Counted from the stretch's first letter, positions 1-8,880 are shown. The stretch: DNA of 64,000 bases from Mesorhizobium amorphae (GCF_014843845.1 NZ_JHQS01000007.1:265286-329285); one strand, 5' to 3'. Notes: a model not told the origin generated them from the letters alone. Numbers and translations: made by a program.

Positions 1-2
1 TC

Positions 3-1295
3 GCGATGGCTCCGGAATTGCCTGATCCAGCGTTTGCCAAAATAGTCGTGCTGACTCCCGACGCCGAGGCGCGTGAGGCGTTGAAGCACCGACTCCGAGA
101 GGCAGTGGCGCAGGGGCTTGCGCCCGAGGCGTATGTCCGCGTCACGCAGCTCGTGTTCGGCCCCTACACGCCGTTCCCGGTCGAGTTCCGGGTCATGGGA
201 CCCGATTCCACGCAACTCTACAGCATTTCCGAAAAGGCCCTCGACATCATGCGGGGCGTCCCGGACGTGCGACAGGCCAACCGCGACTGGGGCAATCGAA
301 CGCCCGTACTTCGCTTTGTCCCCGATCAGGATCGACTGAACCTCATCGGCCTCTCGCCGGCGGAGGTGGCCCAGCAACTGCAATTCCTTCTCACCGGCAT
401 CCCCGTTACGCAGGTCCGCGAGGACATTCGCAATGTCCCCATCGTGGCGCGCAGCGCCGGCGGCGAGCGGCTGGATCCGGCACGTCTGGCGGATTTCTCA
501 CTCGTGAGCCGAGACGGCCGCTCGATTCCGCTCGACCAGATCGGCCATTCGGAAATCCGTCAGGAAGAGCCAATCCTGAAGCGCCGCGATCGCACGCCCG
601 TTGTCACGATACGCGCGGACATCAATGAGGCGACCCAGCCTCCGGAGGTCTCCAAGCAGATCATGAAGGCCCTTCAGCCGCTGATTGCGTCCCTTCCGGT
701 CGGCTATCGCATCGAAATGGGCGGATCGATCGAGGAGGCTGAAAAGGCCAACACCGCGCTCGGCAAGGTCTTCCCGGCTATGATAGCTGCCATGTTGATC
801 GTCATCATGCTGCAGGTGCGATCCTTCTCAACGATGTTCATGGTCATGCTGACGGCACCGCTTGGCCTTGTCGGCGTCGTACCGATGCTGCTCACCTTCC
901 ACCAGCCCTTCGGGTTCAACGCCATTCTGGGCATGATAGGACTGGCCGGCATCCTGATGCGCAACACGCTGATCCTGACCGAACAGATCAAGGAGAACCG
1001 CGCTGCCGGCATTGACGACTATCACGCTGTCATCGAGGCCACGGTGCAACGAACGCGGCCCGTCATTTTGACCGCACTTGCCGCCGTGCTCGCCTTCATC
1101 CCTCTTACGCACTCCGTTTTCTGGGGTTCAATGGCCTATACGCTGATCGGCGGAACGGCGGCCGGCACGGTGCTGATCCTGCTCTTCCTTCCCGCGCTCT
1201 ACGCCGCGTGGTTCCGGATCAAGCCGACTGCGGATGAGGTCCATGAGGTTTCGACGGAGGAACCAGAACTGCGACTGGCAATGGCTGCCGAGTAG
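3..1295 (+). CDS. RND multidrug efflux transporter, C-terminal part (5' end outside window)
   Basis: This is the C-terminal part of an AcrB/MexF-type inner-membrane RND pump, which exports drugs or toxic compounds using the proton gradient. The reading frame is already open at the window edge, so roughly the first 600 residues of a protein of about 1,040 aa are missing. The visible part has the porter and docking regions (about residues 1-240) and then a hydrophobic membrane half with FPAMIAAMLIVIMLQVRSFS, GLAGILMRNTLILTEQI and RTRPVILTALAAVLAFIPL. Those segments match TM8-TM12 of the family, and the protein ends at its normal point. A membrane-fusion partner would be expected upstream of the window. 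Confidence 0.9.
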   Translation, partial: AMAPELPDPAFAKIVVLTPDAEAREALKHRLREAVAQGLAPEAYVRVTQLVFGPYTPFPVEFRVMGPDSTQLYSISEKALDIMRGVPDVRQANRDWGNRTPVLRFVPDQDRLNLIGLSPAEVAQQLQFLLTGIPVTQVREDIRNVPIVARSAGGERLDPARLADFSLVSRDGRSIPLDQIGHSEIRQEEPILKRRDRTPVVTIRADINEATQPPEVSKQIMKALQPLIASLPVGYRIEMGGSIEEAEKANTALGKVFPAMIAAMLIVIMLQVRSFSTMFMVMLTAPLGLVGVVPMLLTFHQPFGFNAILGMIGLAGILMRNTLILTEQIKENRAAGIDDYHAVIEATVQRTRPVILTALAAVLAFIPLTHSVFWGSMAYTLIGGTAAGTVLILLFLPALYAAWFRIKPTADEVHEVSTEEPELRLAMAAE

Positions 1296-1676
1296 GGCAC
1301 TGTTGTCGAGCCTCGTTTTTCTGCACGGGGCGACTGGCGGGTTCGTGTTGTCGATGTGAGTGAGAGTAATCAGTGTGGCAGACGGTAGCGGATGTCCACG
1401 TAACTGATTGATCTTGTTGACCAAATGGTAGAGGGAGGGGAACCGGGAACCAACCTTCTCTACGGAGCCGCGCCATGACGGCAACTGAATGCGCCTCGGA
1501 TACGTTGATGACGACCGGCCTCGCCGGAACCGCGCTTTGGTCGGCTCCCCAAACTCCGCCTCGCTCCGTGCAGATGGGCGTCTCTCACAGTCGACGGGCG
1601 GCAATAGCATGACGCCGTCTTGGCGCGGCCCGCCCGCTATTTCCAGAGCTGGACGAACTGCGGCCAGCCACTGCAC
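1296..1676. other. 381-bp intergenic stretch without a convincing gene
   Basis: The stretch separates the efflux pump from the convergent SDR gene. A 45-codon reading frame starts with ATG at 1474 behind a GGAG, but its composition is rich in Thr, Ser, Ala and Arg and no family is recognisable. No strong hairpin followed by a T tract was seen. Confidence 0.4.
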
Positions 1677-2432
1677 CTAATGGGCGGTGTAAGCTCCGTC
1701 CACCAGATGGTAGCTTCCAGTGATAAAGCTAGCCTGGTCGGACAAGAGGAAGCACACAAGAGCCGCTACCTCCTCAGGTCTCCCGCGCCTGCCCATCGGC
1801 TGAAGCCCCGCAATGCGCCGGATGGCTGCTGCCTCCATTTGCTCCGATACGAGTGGCGTTTCGATCCAGCCAGGGCCCACGACATTGATTCGGATGCCCA
1901 TTCTCGCATATTCCATCGCCGCAACCTTGGTCAGTCCAACGACCCCATGTTTCGCTGCCGTGTATGCGGACGCAGTTGGCAATCCGACGGAACCGAGAAC
2001 GGAAGACATGTTGACTATTGCGCCTCCGCCCCGATCCAGCATGGCGGCGATCTCGTATTTCATGCAGTAGAAAATGCCATTTAAATTGACGTTTATCAAC
2101 TTGTGCCAGTTGTCGAGCGGATAGTCTGCCGTTGCTTTTCGAACGCCGTCGATACCTGCATTGTTTACCGCCATATCCAGGCCGCCGCATTTCTGGACAG
2201 CGAACTCGACCAGCTTTTCCACGGCTGCCGCATCAGTGACATCGACCGCAAAGTCGTGAGCCCTGCCTCCTTGCGAGCGTATTTCGGCGGCTTTGCTGTG
2301 CGCAGCCTCAGCATCAAGGTCGGCAACAACAACCTCGGCTCCTTCTTGTGCGAGTTGCCGTGAAACAGCCGCTCCTATTCCGGAGCCCGCGCCGGTCACA
2401 ACCGCGATCTTATCTTGGAAGTCATGCTTCAT
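1677..2432 (-). CDS. SDR family oxidoreductase (FabG-like)
   Basis: A classical short-chain dehydrogenase/reductase of 251 aa, the normal family length. It has the N-terminal NAD(P) motif TGAGSGIG, the NNAG motif, the catalytic Ser in the VNMSSVLGS segment and the YTAAK active-site Tyr/Lys. The C-terminal ITGSYHLVDGAYTAH resembles FabG/glucose dehydrogenase relatives. The start at 2432 (MKHDF) is chosen because AAGGATAGAG lies just upstream and the Rossmann fold begins a few residues later; a longer frame upstream has no family-like sequence. The substrate cannot be inferred. It stands alone, convergent with the RND gene. Confidence 0.88.
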   Translation of the reverse strand: MKHDFQDKIAVVTGAGSGIGAAVSRQLAQEGAEVVVADLDAEAAHSKAAEIRSQGGRAHDFAVDVTDAAAVEKLVEFAVQKCGGLDMAVNNAGIDGVRKATADYPLDNWHKLINVNLNGIFYCMKYEIAAMLDRGGGAIVNMSSVLGSVGLPTASAYTAAKHGVVGLTKVAAMEYARMGIRINVVGPGWIETPLVSEQMEAAAIRRIAGLQPMGRRGRPEEVAALVCFLLSDQASFITGSYHLVDGAYTAH

Positions 2433-2794
2433 CTCTATCCTTGTGCCCACAGCGACATAACCGAATGGAGCCAGATGGTTGTCACAAGAGGCTTCGTTCA
2501 TAGCAGATTTCGGCAGCCAAGGCCCCTGTTTGTCCTGTGAACTCTCCTGGCGCCCGACGCCCTCAGCCAACCTGCGTGGCGCCCAAATGAAAGGTTACAT
2601 CAAGAAGCCGGCCTGACTGGAATTAAGGCATCACACCAGTGAAGCGGTTTGGCGAGCATGGCCGGTCGGCAACGCAACAACGCCGGGTTCCGGTTGTTCC
2701 AGGTCAGTTCGGGCAAGGCGCGAGACTTGGCCGACGGGCCTTGGAGTGTTAGAGACGACGGCGGTAGGGCTGACCATTTTCTTAGCAGGTGGAA
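2433..2794. other. 362-bp divergent intergenic region
   Basis: This lies between the divergently transcribed SDR and L,D-transpeptidase genes and must hold both promoters. Several short frames cross it on both strands, but none has recognisable protein composition or a good ribosome binding site. No clear operator palindrome was seen. Confidence 0.4.
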
Positions 2795-3391
2795 ATGGAC
2801 AATAACCACATTGCGCGCCGGGGGCTCGTGCTGGGTAGTCTGGCTCTGATGGTTTCCGGATGTACGTCAGCGTTACGACAGGCGGCGGAGCCGATTTCAT
2901 CCGCGTTCGCACCAAGGCGTGGCCTGGATCCTCGTTACCGACGGCAGCATGTGCGGTATTACGGAAACGAGCAGGCTGGAACGATCGTCGTTGATACTTC
3001 GCAACGTTTCCTCTACGCCGTCGAGAGGGATGGGTGGGCGACGCGCTACGGCGTCGGCGTCGGCGAACAGGGACTTTCGTTCAAGGGTACAGCCACCGTC
3101 GGCCGCAAGGCGGACTGGCCGTCGTGGACGCCCACCGACAACATGATGAGGCGCAAGCCGCGCCTAGTGCAATACGCCGGCGGGGTCCCCGGCGGACCAA
3201 ACAATCCGCTTGGTGCGCGGGCCCTTTATCTCTATCGCGGCGGACGCGATACCCACTTCCGGGTGCATGGCACAAACGAGCCGTGGACGATAGGCACAGC
3301 GGTATCGAACGGGTGCATCCGTTTGATAAATGACGACATCATTGACCTCTACGACCGTACCCCTCTGGGCACGACGGTGCTGGTTATTTGA
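2795..3391 (+). CDS. L,D-transpeptidase (YkuD/ErfK family), putative lipoprotein
   Basis: A secreted 198-aa peptidoglycan L,D-transpeptidase of the YkuD fold, expected to form 3-3 crosslinks or attach proteins to murein in the periplasm. The N-terminus has a hydrophobic signal ending in LMVSGC, a lipobox, so it is probably lipid-anchored. The YkuD domain spans about residues 65-198 and carries HGTNEPWTIG and the catalytic-cysteine motif SNGCIRL near the C-terminus. ATG 2795 follows AGGTGG closely; a GTG two codons upstream is an alternative. Rhizobiales usually encode many such paralogues. Confidence 0.9.
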   Translation: MDNNHIARRGLVLGSLALMVSGCTSALRQAAEPISSAFAPRRGLDPRYRRQHVRYYGNEQAGTIVVDTSQRFLYAVERDGWATRYGVGVGEQGLSFKGTATVGRKADWPSWTPTDNMMRRKPRLVQYAGGVPGGPNNPLGARALYLYRGGRDTHFRVHGTNEPWTIGTAVSNGCIRLINDDIIDLYDRTPLGTTVLVI

Positions 3392-3468
3392 TGGTCTGAG
3401 ATGCGCCGCACGCCTGATCTCCGTTGGATGGTGAACTCTGCCAGCACGTCACCGTAAACGTGCCGCGG

Positions 3469-3493
3469 GGAACCGGGTGCCAATTGTGTCATT
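3469..3493 (+). promoter_or_regulatory. Possible EcfG-type general stress promoter
   Basis: GGAAC at 3469-3473 is followed after 16 bases by CATT at 3490-3493. The alphaproteobacterial EcfG consensus is GGAAC-N16/17-CGTT, so there is one mismatch in the -10 element. It lies about 100 bp upstream of the small lipoprotein gene at 3597. Weak evidence by sequence alone. Confidence 0.25.
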
Positions 3494-3596
3494 TCAGCAC
3501 TAGGCCTTGGCGTAGTTTGCAGCTAATTTAGCGGGGCTGCATTATTATTTGTGGCGCTTTCATAGGCTATTCCGCCCCTGGGGAAAGGATTGCTTG

Positions 3597-3737
3597 ATGA
3601 GCAGGATCTTGATTGCAATGGTTGCCATGCTCGCCGTTGCCAGCCTGAGCGGCTGCGCGAACGATTGGATCGGCAAAGGAAAGGGGAAGGCTCCTCCGCC
3701 GGAACCCGCTCCGGTAGAGCAGCCCGTGATTAAATAA
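3597..3737 (+). CDS. Small lipoprotein (46 aa)
   Basis: A 46-residue putative lipoprotein. A short positively charged start is followed by the hydrophobic segment ILIAMVAMLAVASLSGC, which ends in a clear lipobox (LSGC). The mature part is only about 27 residues and is rich in Lys, Gly, Pro and Glu. GGAAAGGA eight bases upstream of ATG 3597 supports the start; an extension to 3549 adds sequence without secretion character. It resembles entericidin-sized stress lipoproteins in architecture only, and its function is unknown. Confidence 0.7.
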   Translation: MSRILIAMVAMLAVASLSGCANDWIGKGKGKAPPPEPAPVEQPVIK

Positions 3738-3758
3738 GGACCGGCTTTCGGTGAGTAT

Positions 3759-3782
3759 GGGAAGGGCCGCCAGGCCCTTCCC
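3759..3782 (+). terminator. Strong hairpin downstream of small lipoprotein gene
   Basis: GGGAAGGGCC and GGCCCTTCCC form a perfect 10-bp stem with a 4-base loop, 21 bases after the lipoprotein stop codon. No T tract follows, so it is terminator-like rather than a textbook intrinsic terminator. Confidence 0.5.
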
Positions 3783-3878
3783 CGTCGATACGCAGGGCCA
3801 AGGCCGATAGCCTACGGCGCGATTGGCGGGCATAGGCTGTTCCTAGGCCTGCGCTTCGTGAAGTTCGAGAACGCGGCG

Positions 3879-4451
3879 ATGACGCTTGTAAATGGCCGTC
3901 TCTTGCTTGTGGCCCTGCTGCCGCTCGCGGCAGCGGCATGTCAGACGAAAGACCTGCCGGCCCAGCCGAATTTCGTTTCTTTTGCCGATGGCAGAACTGC
4001 CTCTCAAGATAAGGACGAGCGGTTCTTCATCGAGTTCCGCTCCCGCTACGCCCTCAGCTACGGCCACACTTACGCAGTTTTTGGGCGCTTGAACCAAGAC
4101 GGGAGAATGGTCGATCCCCAAGTCGCGGGCCTTCACCCGGCTTCGAATAGTGCAGTTCCCTACGTTCTGGGCCATTTCGTGCCGGTGCCAGCCGAAACCG
4201 GGTGGAGTGACGGTGATCTGGAAGAACAATACAGATCCGCAAGCTGGCGAGTCATGCTGACTCGGGACGAGTACAACAAAGTCGTTGCCTACATCCGGAA
4301 GCTGCAGGCGAAGTCCCATGTCTGGCAGGCAACTGTCTTGAACTGCAACAGCTTCGTGGCGGACATCGCGCGCTCCATGGGGTATAAGACCCCCGCTATT
4401 CAGCTCCGGCCGCAACAATTCATAACTAAGCTTCGGGAAATGAATACATAA
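3879..4451 (+). CDS. Putative lipoprotein with a His...NCN motif
   Basis: A secreted protein of about 190 aa with a hydrophobic signal ending in AAAAC, a plausible lipobox. The mature part contains ALSYGHTYAVFGR (about residues 60-73) and, near the C-terminus, VLNCNSFVADIARSMG. An early His in a G-H segment followed by a late N-C motif is the order seen in circularly permuted NlpC/P60-like enzymes such as YiiX/YaeF. That makes a cell-envelope amidase or hydrolase possible, but this is inference from motif order only. ATG 3879 is preferred; GTG 3858 would add seven residues. Confidence 0.65.
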   Translation: MTLVNGRLLLVALLPLAAAACQTKDLPAQPNFVSFADGRTASQDKDERFFIEFRSRYALSYGHTYAVFGRLNQDGRMVDPQVAGLHPASNSAVPYVLGHFVPVPAETGWSDGDLEEQYRSASWRVMLTRDEYNKVVAYIRKLQAKSHVWQATVLNCNSFVADIARSMGYKTPAIQLRPQQFITKLREMNT

Positions 4452-4541
4452 CCAAGTTTCGAGGAATGGATGGGGCCGAATGCGATCGGTACTGCCCCCC
4501 GGCTGTCGCATTAGCGGATCGCTGCGCCTGAAGGTCGGCTG

Positions 4542-5204
4542 GTGACGAAATCGAGGGGATGGGTGAAGTGGTACAGTCCCAGATCGCAGAAAGGGCGACG
4601 GTGGCCTGAAGTGAGCCTTGCAGTTGCCTCAGTTGGCGAGATCATATGGGTGATCGGCGTCATTGCTTGGTACGTGATCCGGTATCCCTTCGAGCGCCGG
4701 GCGAGGCGTGTGCGAATTGTAGCTGGCGGCCGCTCACGTTCCGACACCGTCGGGCTTGCATCGGCTCTTTTTGGCCTAGCGATCCTGCCTGCCTTCTATG
4801 TAGCCACCGGCATCCCTGGAGCGGCTGACCATCCGGCCAGCGCGTGGGCGGTGGCTCTCGGCACCATCATCTTCTGCTGCGCGTTGTGGATTTTTCGCAT
4901 ATCCCACAAGGAACTTGGCCGTAACTGGTCGATTACGCTGGAGATTCGCGAACGGCATGAACTGGTCTGCGCCGGGCCATACGCCCTAGTCCGTCACCCG
5001 ATGTACACCTCGTTCCTGCTCATGGGGCTCGGCCAGATCTTTCTGCTGTCGAACTGGGTTGCGGGCATTTCGGGTTTGATTGGTTTCGCAGTCCTTTTTC
5101 TGCTGAGAGTGGATAAGGAAGAGCGTATGATGCTGGAGAATTTCGGCTCGCAATACCGTGCCTATATGGAAAAAACCAAGCGAATAGTCCCTTATCTTTA
5201 TTAG
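4542..5204 (+). CDS. Isoprenylcysteine carboxyl methyltransferase-like membrane protein
   Basis: A 220-aa integral membrane methyltransferase of the ICMT/PEMT superfamily. About four hydrophobic segments are visible (residues near 25-45, 65-85, 100-120 and 165-190). The diagnostic SAM-binding region LVCAGPYALVRHPMYTSF lies near residues 143-160, and EERMMLENFGSQYRAY is also typical. Bacterial members methylate small hydrophobic carboxylates or phenolics; the substrate here is unknown. Translation likely starts at GTG 4542 behind GAAGGTCGG. It is the first gene of a tight three-gene cassette with the E2-like and SDR genes. Confidence 0.85.
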   Translation: MTKSRGWVKWYSPRSQKGRRWPEVSLAVASVGEIIWVIGVIAWYVIRYPFERRARRVRIVAGGRSRSDTVGLASALFGLAILPAFYVATGIPGAADHPASAWAVALGTIIFCCALWIFRISHKELGRNWSITLEIRERHELVCAGPYALVRHPMYTSFLLMGLGQIFLLSNWVAGISGLIGFAVLFLLRVDKEERMMLENFGSQYRAYMEKTKRIVPYLY

Positions 5205-5213
5205 AGGTCGTTG

Positions 5214-5993
5214 ATGCGAGGCCGAGCCCTCAAGCTTTCGGCGCCCCGGCGCCTTGTTGGCGATCTGATGAGGTTTTCGATCGGCGTGCCACGGGTCGCA
5301 GTGCAGCGTCAGATGAACCTCGGCCCACTCGTAGCGGCTAGAATGGCGCAACAGACCAGGCCCTCTTGGACAGCGATCTTCCTGAAGGGATACGCGCTTC
5401 TCGCCCGAGAGCTGCCGGAGCTACGGCGCGCCTATGTCAAGTTGCCCTGGCCGCAGCTTTACGAGTATCCGGTAAGCGTAGCCTCGATTGCCCACGAGCG
5501 CGAGTATGACGGTGAGCCGGCCGTTCTGTTAAGCTGCATCAAGTGCCCGGAGCGCTATTCCATCACGGAACTTGAGGCATCGATCCACGCGGCGCGGTCA
5601 CGGCCGATTCTTGAGGTCACGGAGTTCCGGCGTGCCTTGCGGTTGGCACGTGCGCCCGCGCCACTCAGGTGGCTGCTTATGTGGCTAGGCCTGAATATCG
5701 CCCGGCAAAGGGCAAATTACTTCGGTACCTTCCAACTGTCTGTCTATTCGGGTCTCGGCGCGGAATCACTCAACCCGCTCACACCATTGACCACGCTTCT
5801 TAACTACGGTCCGATCGGCGAAGACGGATCGGTGAATGTCCGCATCCACTACGATCACCGGGTGATGGATGGAGCGAACGTCGCACGAGCACTAGAGAGA
5901 TTCGAAAAGATTCTGAACGGCGCTGTCGCCAATGAAGTGGTGCTGCTCGGTCAAAGTGTTGCCGCTCCTGCAAGGCAGAGGAACGCGACATGA
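5214..5993 (+). CDS. Orphan 2-oxoacid dehydrogenase E2-like acyltransferase
   Basis: About 259 aa resembling only the C-terminal catalytic domain of E2 acyltransferases (CAT fold). The catalytic motif is present as HYDHRVMDGANVARAL near residues 215-230 (canonical form DHRxxDG). There is no lipoyl domain and no peripheral-subunit-binding domain, so it is not a normal E2 subunit. Residues 150-165 are hydrophobic and the N-terminus is basic. GAGG six bases upstream of ATG 5214 sets the start. It follows the ICMT gene by 9 bp and overlaps the SDR gene by 4 bp (ATGA), so the three are very likely co-translated. An acyl-transfer step on an unknown substrate is the best guess. Confidence 0.75.
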   Translation: MRGRALKLSAPRRLVGDLMRFSIGVPRVAVQRQMNLGPLVAARMAQQTRPSWTAIFLKGYALLARELPELRRAYVKLPWPQLYEYPVSVASIAHEREYDGEPAVLLSCIKCPERYSITELEASIHAARSRPILEVTEFRRALRLARAPAPLRWLLMWLGLNIARQRANYFGTFQLSVYSGLGAESLNPLTPLTTLLNYGPIGEDGSVNVRIHYDHRVMDGANVARALERFEKILNGAVANEVVLLGQSVAAPARQRNAT

Positions 5994-6880
5994 TTTCGCA
6001 CTGTGAATTCCGGCCCGCGGTCGTCGTGATTGGCGGGTCGGCTGGAATTGGACGGGCAATTGCGAGCGTCGCTGCACGTGAGCGCGGTGCGGTTGTGCTC
6101 GTTGCCCGCTCGCCCGAGGGTTTGGCGGCCGCGGCGGCTGAGGTTCGGGAGGGGGGTGGCGAGGCATTCACGCTCGAGTTGGATCTCGTGGCAGGCGATG
6201 CGCCAACGCGCCTAGAGGACTTTCTGTCCGCACACGGCCTGGTCTGTGATGTCCTGGTCAACAGCGCAGGCTATGGCCTACGGGGCGCGGCGACGGCGCT
6301 CCCTATTGATGGCCAGCTCGGCATCATCGATCTAAACATACATTCCCTCAGCGAATTGACCCTCCATTTTCTGCCGGGAATGGTGGCGCGCGGGCGGGGC
6401 GGGGTGCTCAATCTCAGTTCCGTGGCCGGGTTCGTTCCTGGGCCTTATATGGCTTTGTACTTCGCCAGCAAAGGTTTCGTGCGCTTCTTCTCAGAAGCGC
6501 TTCATCAGGAATTGCGCCGAACCGGTGTGACTGTCACATGCGTGGCACCAGGGCCGGTGTCGACGGAGTTTCTCGAAAGGTCCCGCGCCTATCAGACGCC
6601 GCTCTTCAGTATCTTGCCCAAGCTGGATCCGGAGGATGTGGCCGAACGCGCGTGGCGAGGGTTCAAATCCGGTCGTCGCCTCGTCGTACCGGGAATCTCG
6701 GCCAAGTTGGCTGCCCTTGCGGCGGCGCTCCTGCCTTCTGCAGCGATGCTGCCCCTGATCGGCCGGCTGCAACGCGGCGGCAATGATCCATGTCCTTGCG
6801 GTTCAGGTGTGAAGTTCAAGAAATGCTGCGGTACCCGCCAGTTCCAGCTACGCCGGGGCCCTCGGGGAATTATCCCCTGA
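5990..6880 (+). CDS. SDR oxidoreductase fused to a C-terminal SEC-C zinc motif
   Basis: A 296-aa protein in two parts. Residues about 8-240 are a short-chain dehydrogenase, with VVIGGSAGIGRAIA (variant of TGxxxGxG), VLVNSAGYG, NLSSVAGF and the catalytic Tyr/Lys as YFASKGFV. Residues about 268-281 are NDPCPCGSGVKFKKCCG, a full SEC-C zinc motif as found at the end of SecA and many chaperone-linked proteins. SDRs rarely carry this. The ATG overlaps the preceding stop (ATGA), which implies translational coupling. The SEC-C tail may recruit the enzyme to SecB or another partner, but that is inference. Confidence 0.85.
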   Translation: MISHCEFRPAVVVIGGSAGIGRAIASVAARERGAVVLVARSPEGLAAAAAEVREGGGEAFTLELDLVAGDAPTRLEDFLSAHGLVCDVLVNSAGYGLRGAATALPIDGQLGIIDLNIHSLSELTLHFLPGMVARGRGGVLNLSSVAGFVPGPYMALYFASKGFVRFFSEALHQELRRTGVTVTCVAPGPVSTEFLERSRAYQTPLFSILPKLDPEDVAERAWRGFKSGRRLVVPGISAKLAALAAALLPSAAMLPLIGRLQRGGNDPCPCGSGVKFKKCCGTRQFQLRRGPRGIIP

Positions 6881-7132
6881 TCGGACCAGCACGCCACTGC
6901 TCGCCATTCCAGAAGTCGCTGAAGGTCTTGGTTGCTGCTCAACGACCAAACGCTTCAGCAGCGAGGTGAACCACTTCGAAAAGGGAACCGGCCACAGGAG
7001 CCGATGAGGCCGTGCGACCCAAGCCGACGCTACGGTGCTTGAGTCTATCTCGGTTCGGATTTCGCTCGCGCCTCGTAACTGCTATCCTGAAGACGTGAAC
7101 GGCAATCCGCGAGGTGCTCTGCACTTAAGATT

Positions 7133-8589
7133 ATGACGGGCTATCCCTCAAGGACGTTGTTGTGTGGGGCCTGGCTGGTTGGAGCCTTCCTCTTATTTTC
7201 CGTGCTTGGGGCGAACGCAGCAGAGCCAAAGCGTGTACTTTTGCTGCATTCGTTCGGTCGTGATTTTGCGCCTTTCAGCGAGATGACCAAGAGTTTTCAG
7301 GCGGCGCTCGTGAAGCGATCGCCGGAGCCCCTTGATTTTTATGAGGCGTCGATTTTTACAGCACGGTTTCAGGAGCCCGAGAACGAAGGTTCGCTGGTCA
7401 AATATCTGCAGGATCTCTTTGCCGGGCGCAGGCTTGACTTGATTGTAGCTCAAGGTGGGCCGGCTGCGGCCTTCGTTGAGAAATATCGGCAACAGCTGTT
7501 TTTTGACACACCCATGGTGATAGCAGGGGTCGATGCGCGGCTCACGGCCGATGCCGCCAATACACCCAATGCCACCTACATCGGGGTCAAGCTCGATCTT
7601 CCAGCCTTCGTGGAGAATATTCTGCGCGTGCGGCCCGAGACAACAGACATTGCAGTCATCATCGGAAATTCTCCAAACGAGCAATACTGGGCTCGTGAAT
7701 TGCATCGTGAGTTTCAACCGTTCGCGGATCGCGTGGAATTCGAATGGCTTGACGAGTTGTCGCTCGACGAAATGTTACGCAGGGTCGCCCGCCTGCCGCC
7801 GCAGTCAGCCGTTCTCTATTTCATGCTGGCGGTGGATGGAGCAGGTGCCGTGCACCCGCTGGATGCAGCCTTCACACGGATACGCGAAGTCGCCACCGTG
7901 CCTGTGTTCGGCTATGGCGACTACCATCTGGGGCAGGGCTCGGTTGGCGGGCCTGCGGATCAAACTCAAGCCATAGGCCAGCAAACCGCTGACGTTGCCC
8001 TGCGTATTCTTGCGGGCGAGCGGGCAGCCGATATCAAGACTCCGCTATTTGGACTCGGGATTCCAGCCTACGACTGGCGGGAATTGCAGAGTTGGGGGAT
8101 TGGCGAAGCCATCCTGCCACCAAACAGCGAAGTTCGTTTTCGGCCGCCGAACGTATGGGATACCTATCGCTGGTACATTGTCGGAACGATCTCGCTGATC
8201 GTGTTTCAGACACTTCTCATTGCGAGCTTTCTCGTGCAACGAGCCAGGCGGCGCACGGCCGAGATCGGCATTCGCGCAAAGGAAAGCGAGCTGCGCGTCA
8301 GCTACGACCAGGTTCGCCAATTGGCTGGCCGGCTCATCTACGCGCAGGAGGAGGAGCGGACGCGAATTGCGCGGGAACTCCATGACGATGTCGGGCAGCG
8401 CGTCGCGTCGCTGTCAATCGGATTGAGCAGCCTCAAGCGGCGCGTCTCAATCCTGATGATACCGCACGAAGCGAGTTGTCGGGACTTCAGCAAGAGGTCG
8501 TGGGGTTGGCGAAGGACCTGCGGGATTTGTCGCACGAACTGCATCCAGGAGCGCTTGAGCATGTCGGATTTCTGGAGGCTTTGCGGGGC
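7133..8589 (+). pseudogene. Sensor histidine kinase, broken (ABC-substrate-binding-type sensor)
   Basis: The front part of a NarL-type hybrid sensor kinase. It has a signal peptide (residues 1-30), a periplasmic ABC-substrate-binding-like sensor starting KRVLLLHSFGRDFAPF, a membrane helix (WYIVGTISLIVFQTLLIASF, about 345-365) and a HisKA_3 dimerisation box with the phospho-accepting His in RIARELHDDVGQRVASLSIG. A frameshift near 8446 moves the frame; the sequence then continues as LSGLQQEVVGLAKDLRDLSH and ELHPGALEHVGFLEALRG up to 8589. The ATPase domain does not follow directly: its pieces lie downstream, mixed with response-regulator pieces on both strands. The gene cannot make a normal kinase. 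Confidence 0.85.
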
Positions 8590-8658
8590 GACGGGAGAGA
8601 GGCATTGAGACCGCGGGTGATCCTTGCGGACGACCATGTGATGGTTGCTGAGGCAATA
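8590..8658 (+). pseudogene. Response regulator receiver fragment (first part)
   Basis: In the frame of the kinase remnant, the sequence changes to LRPRVILADDHVMVAEAI, the unmistakable start of a NarL/FixJ receiver domain with the acidic DD pair. Nothing of a receiver follows on this strand after 8658. The logical next piece lies on the minus strand at 8958-8873. Confidence 0.75.
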
Positions 8659-8717
8659 CCTCGACTGGACGACTCCACCTCGAAACTACCCTCGAGCATT
8701 CTGACGCGCTCACGCAT
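8659..8717 (-). pseudogene. Histidine kinase C-terminal fragment, inverted
   Basis: On the minus strand from 8717 the sequence reads MRERVRMLEGSFEVESSSRG, the typical end of a NarL-type kinase ATPase domain that normally follows GLLS. The GLLS piece is on the plus strand and ends at 9062, so this short segment is both displaced and inverted. Confidence 0.7.
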
Positions 8718-8748
8718 GACGGAATGACGACGGTGGCGACGGTAGGTA

Positions 8749-8880
8749 GATGTCGAGGTCGCCGATGGATGGTCCGAAGTCGCGGACGACATCGAACTTT
8801 GCCTTTACAGGGTCGCACAGGAAGCGCTTCGCAACATAACGAAACATGCCCATGCCAGGACTGCCCGCATATGGCTTGAG
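8749..8880 (+). pseudogene. Histidine kinase ATPase-domain fragment (N box)
   Basis: Forty-four codons read DVEVADGWSEVADDIELCLY and then RVAQEALRNITKHAHARTAR, which is the N box of a NarL-type HATPase domain with the ATP/Mg-binding Asn. It is on the same strand as the kinase front part but separated from it by the receiver fragment and the inverted C-terminal fragment. Confidence 0.75.

Noticed and set aside
1128..1676. Frames crossing the region after the efflux pump
   Set aside because: Low-complexity and with poor starts; nothing resembles a family.
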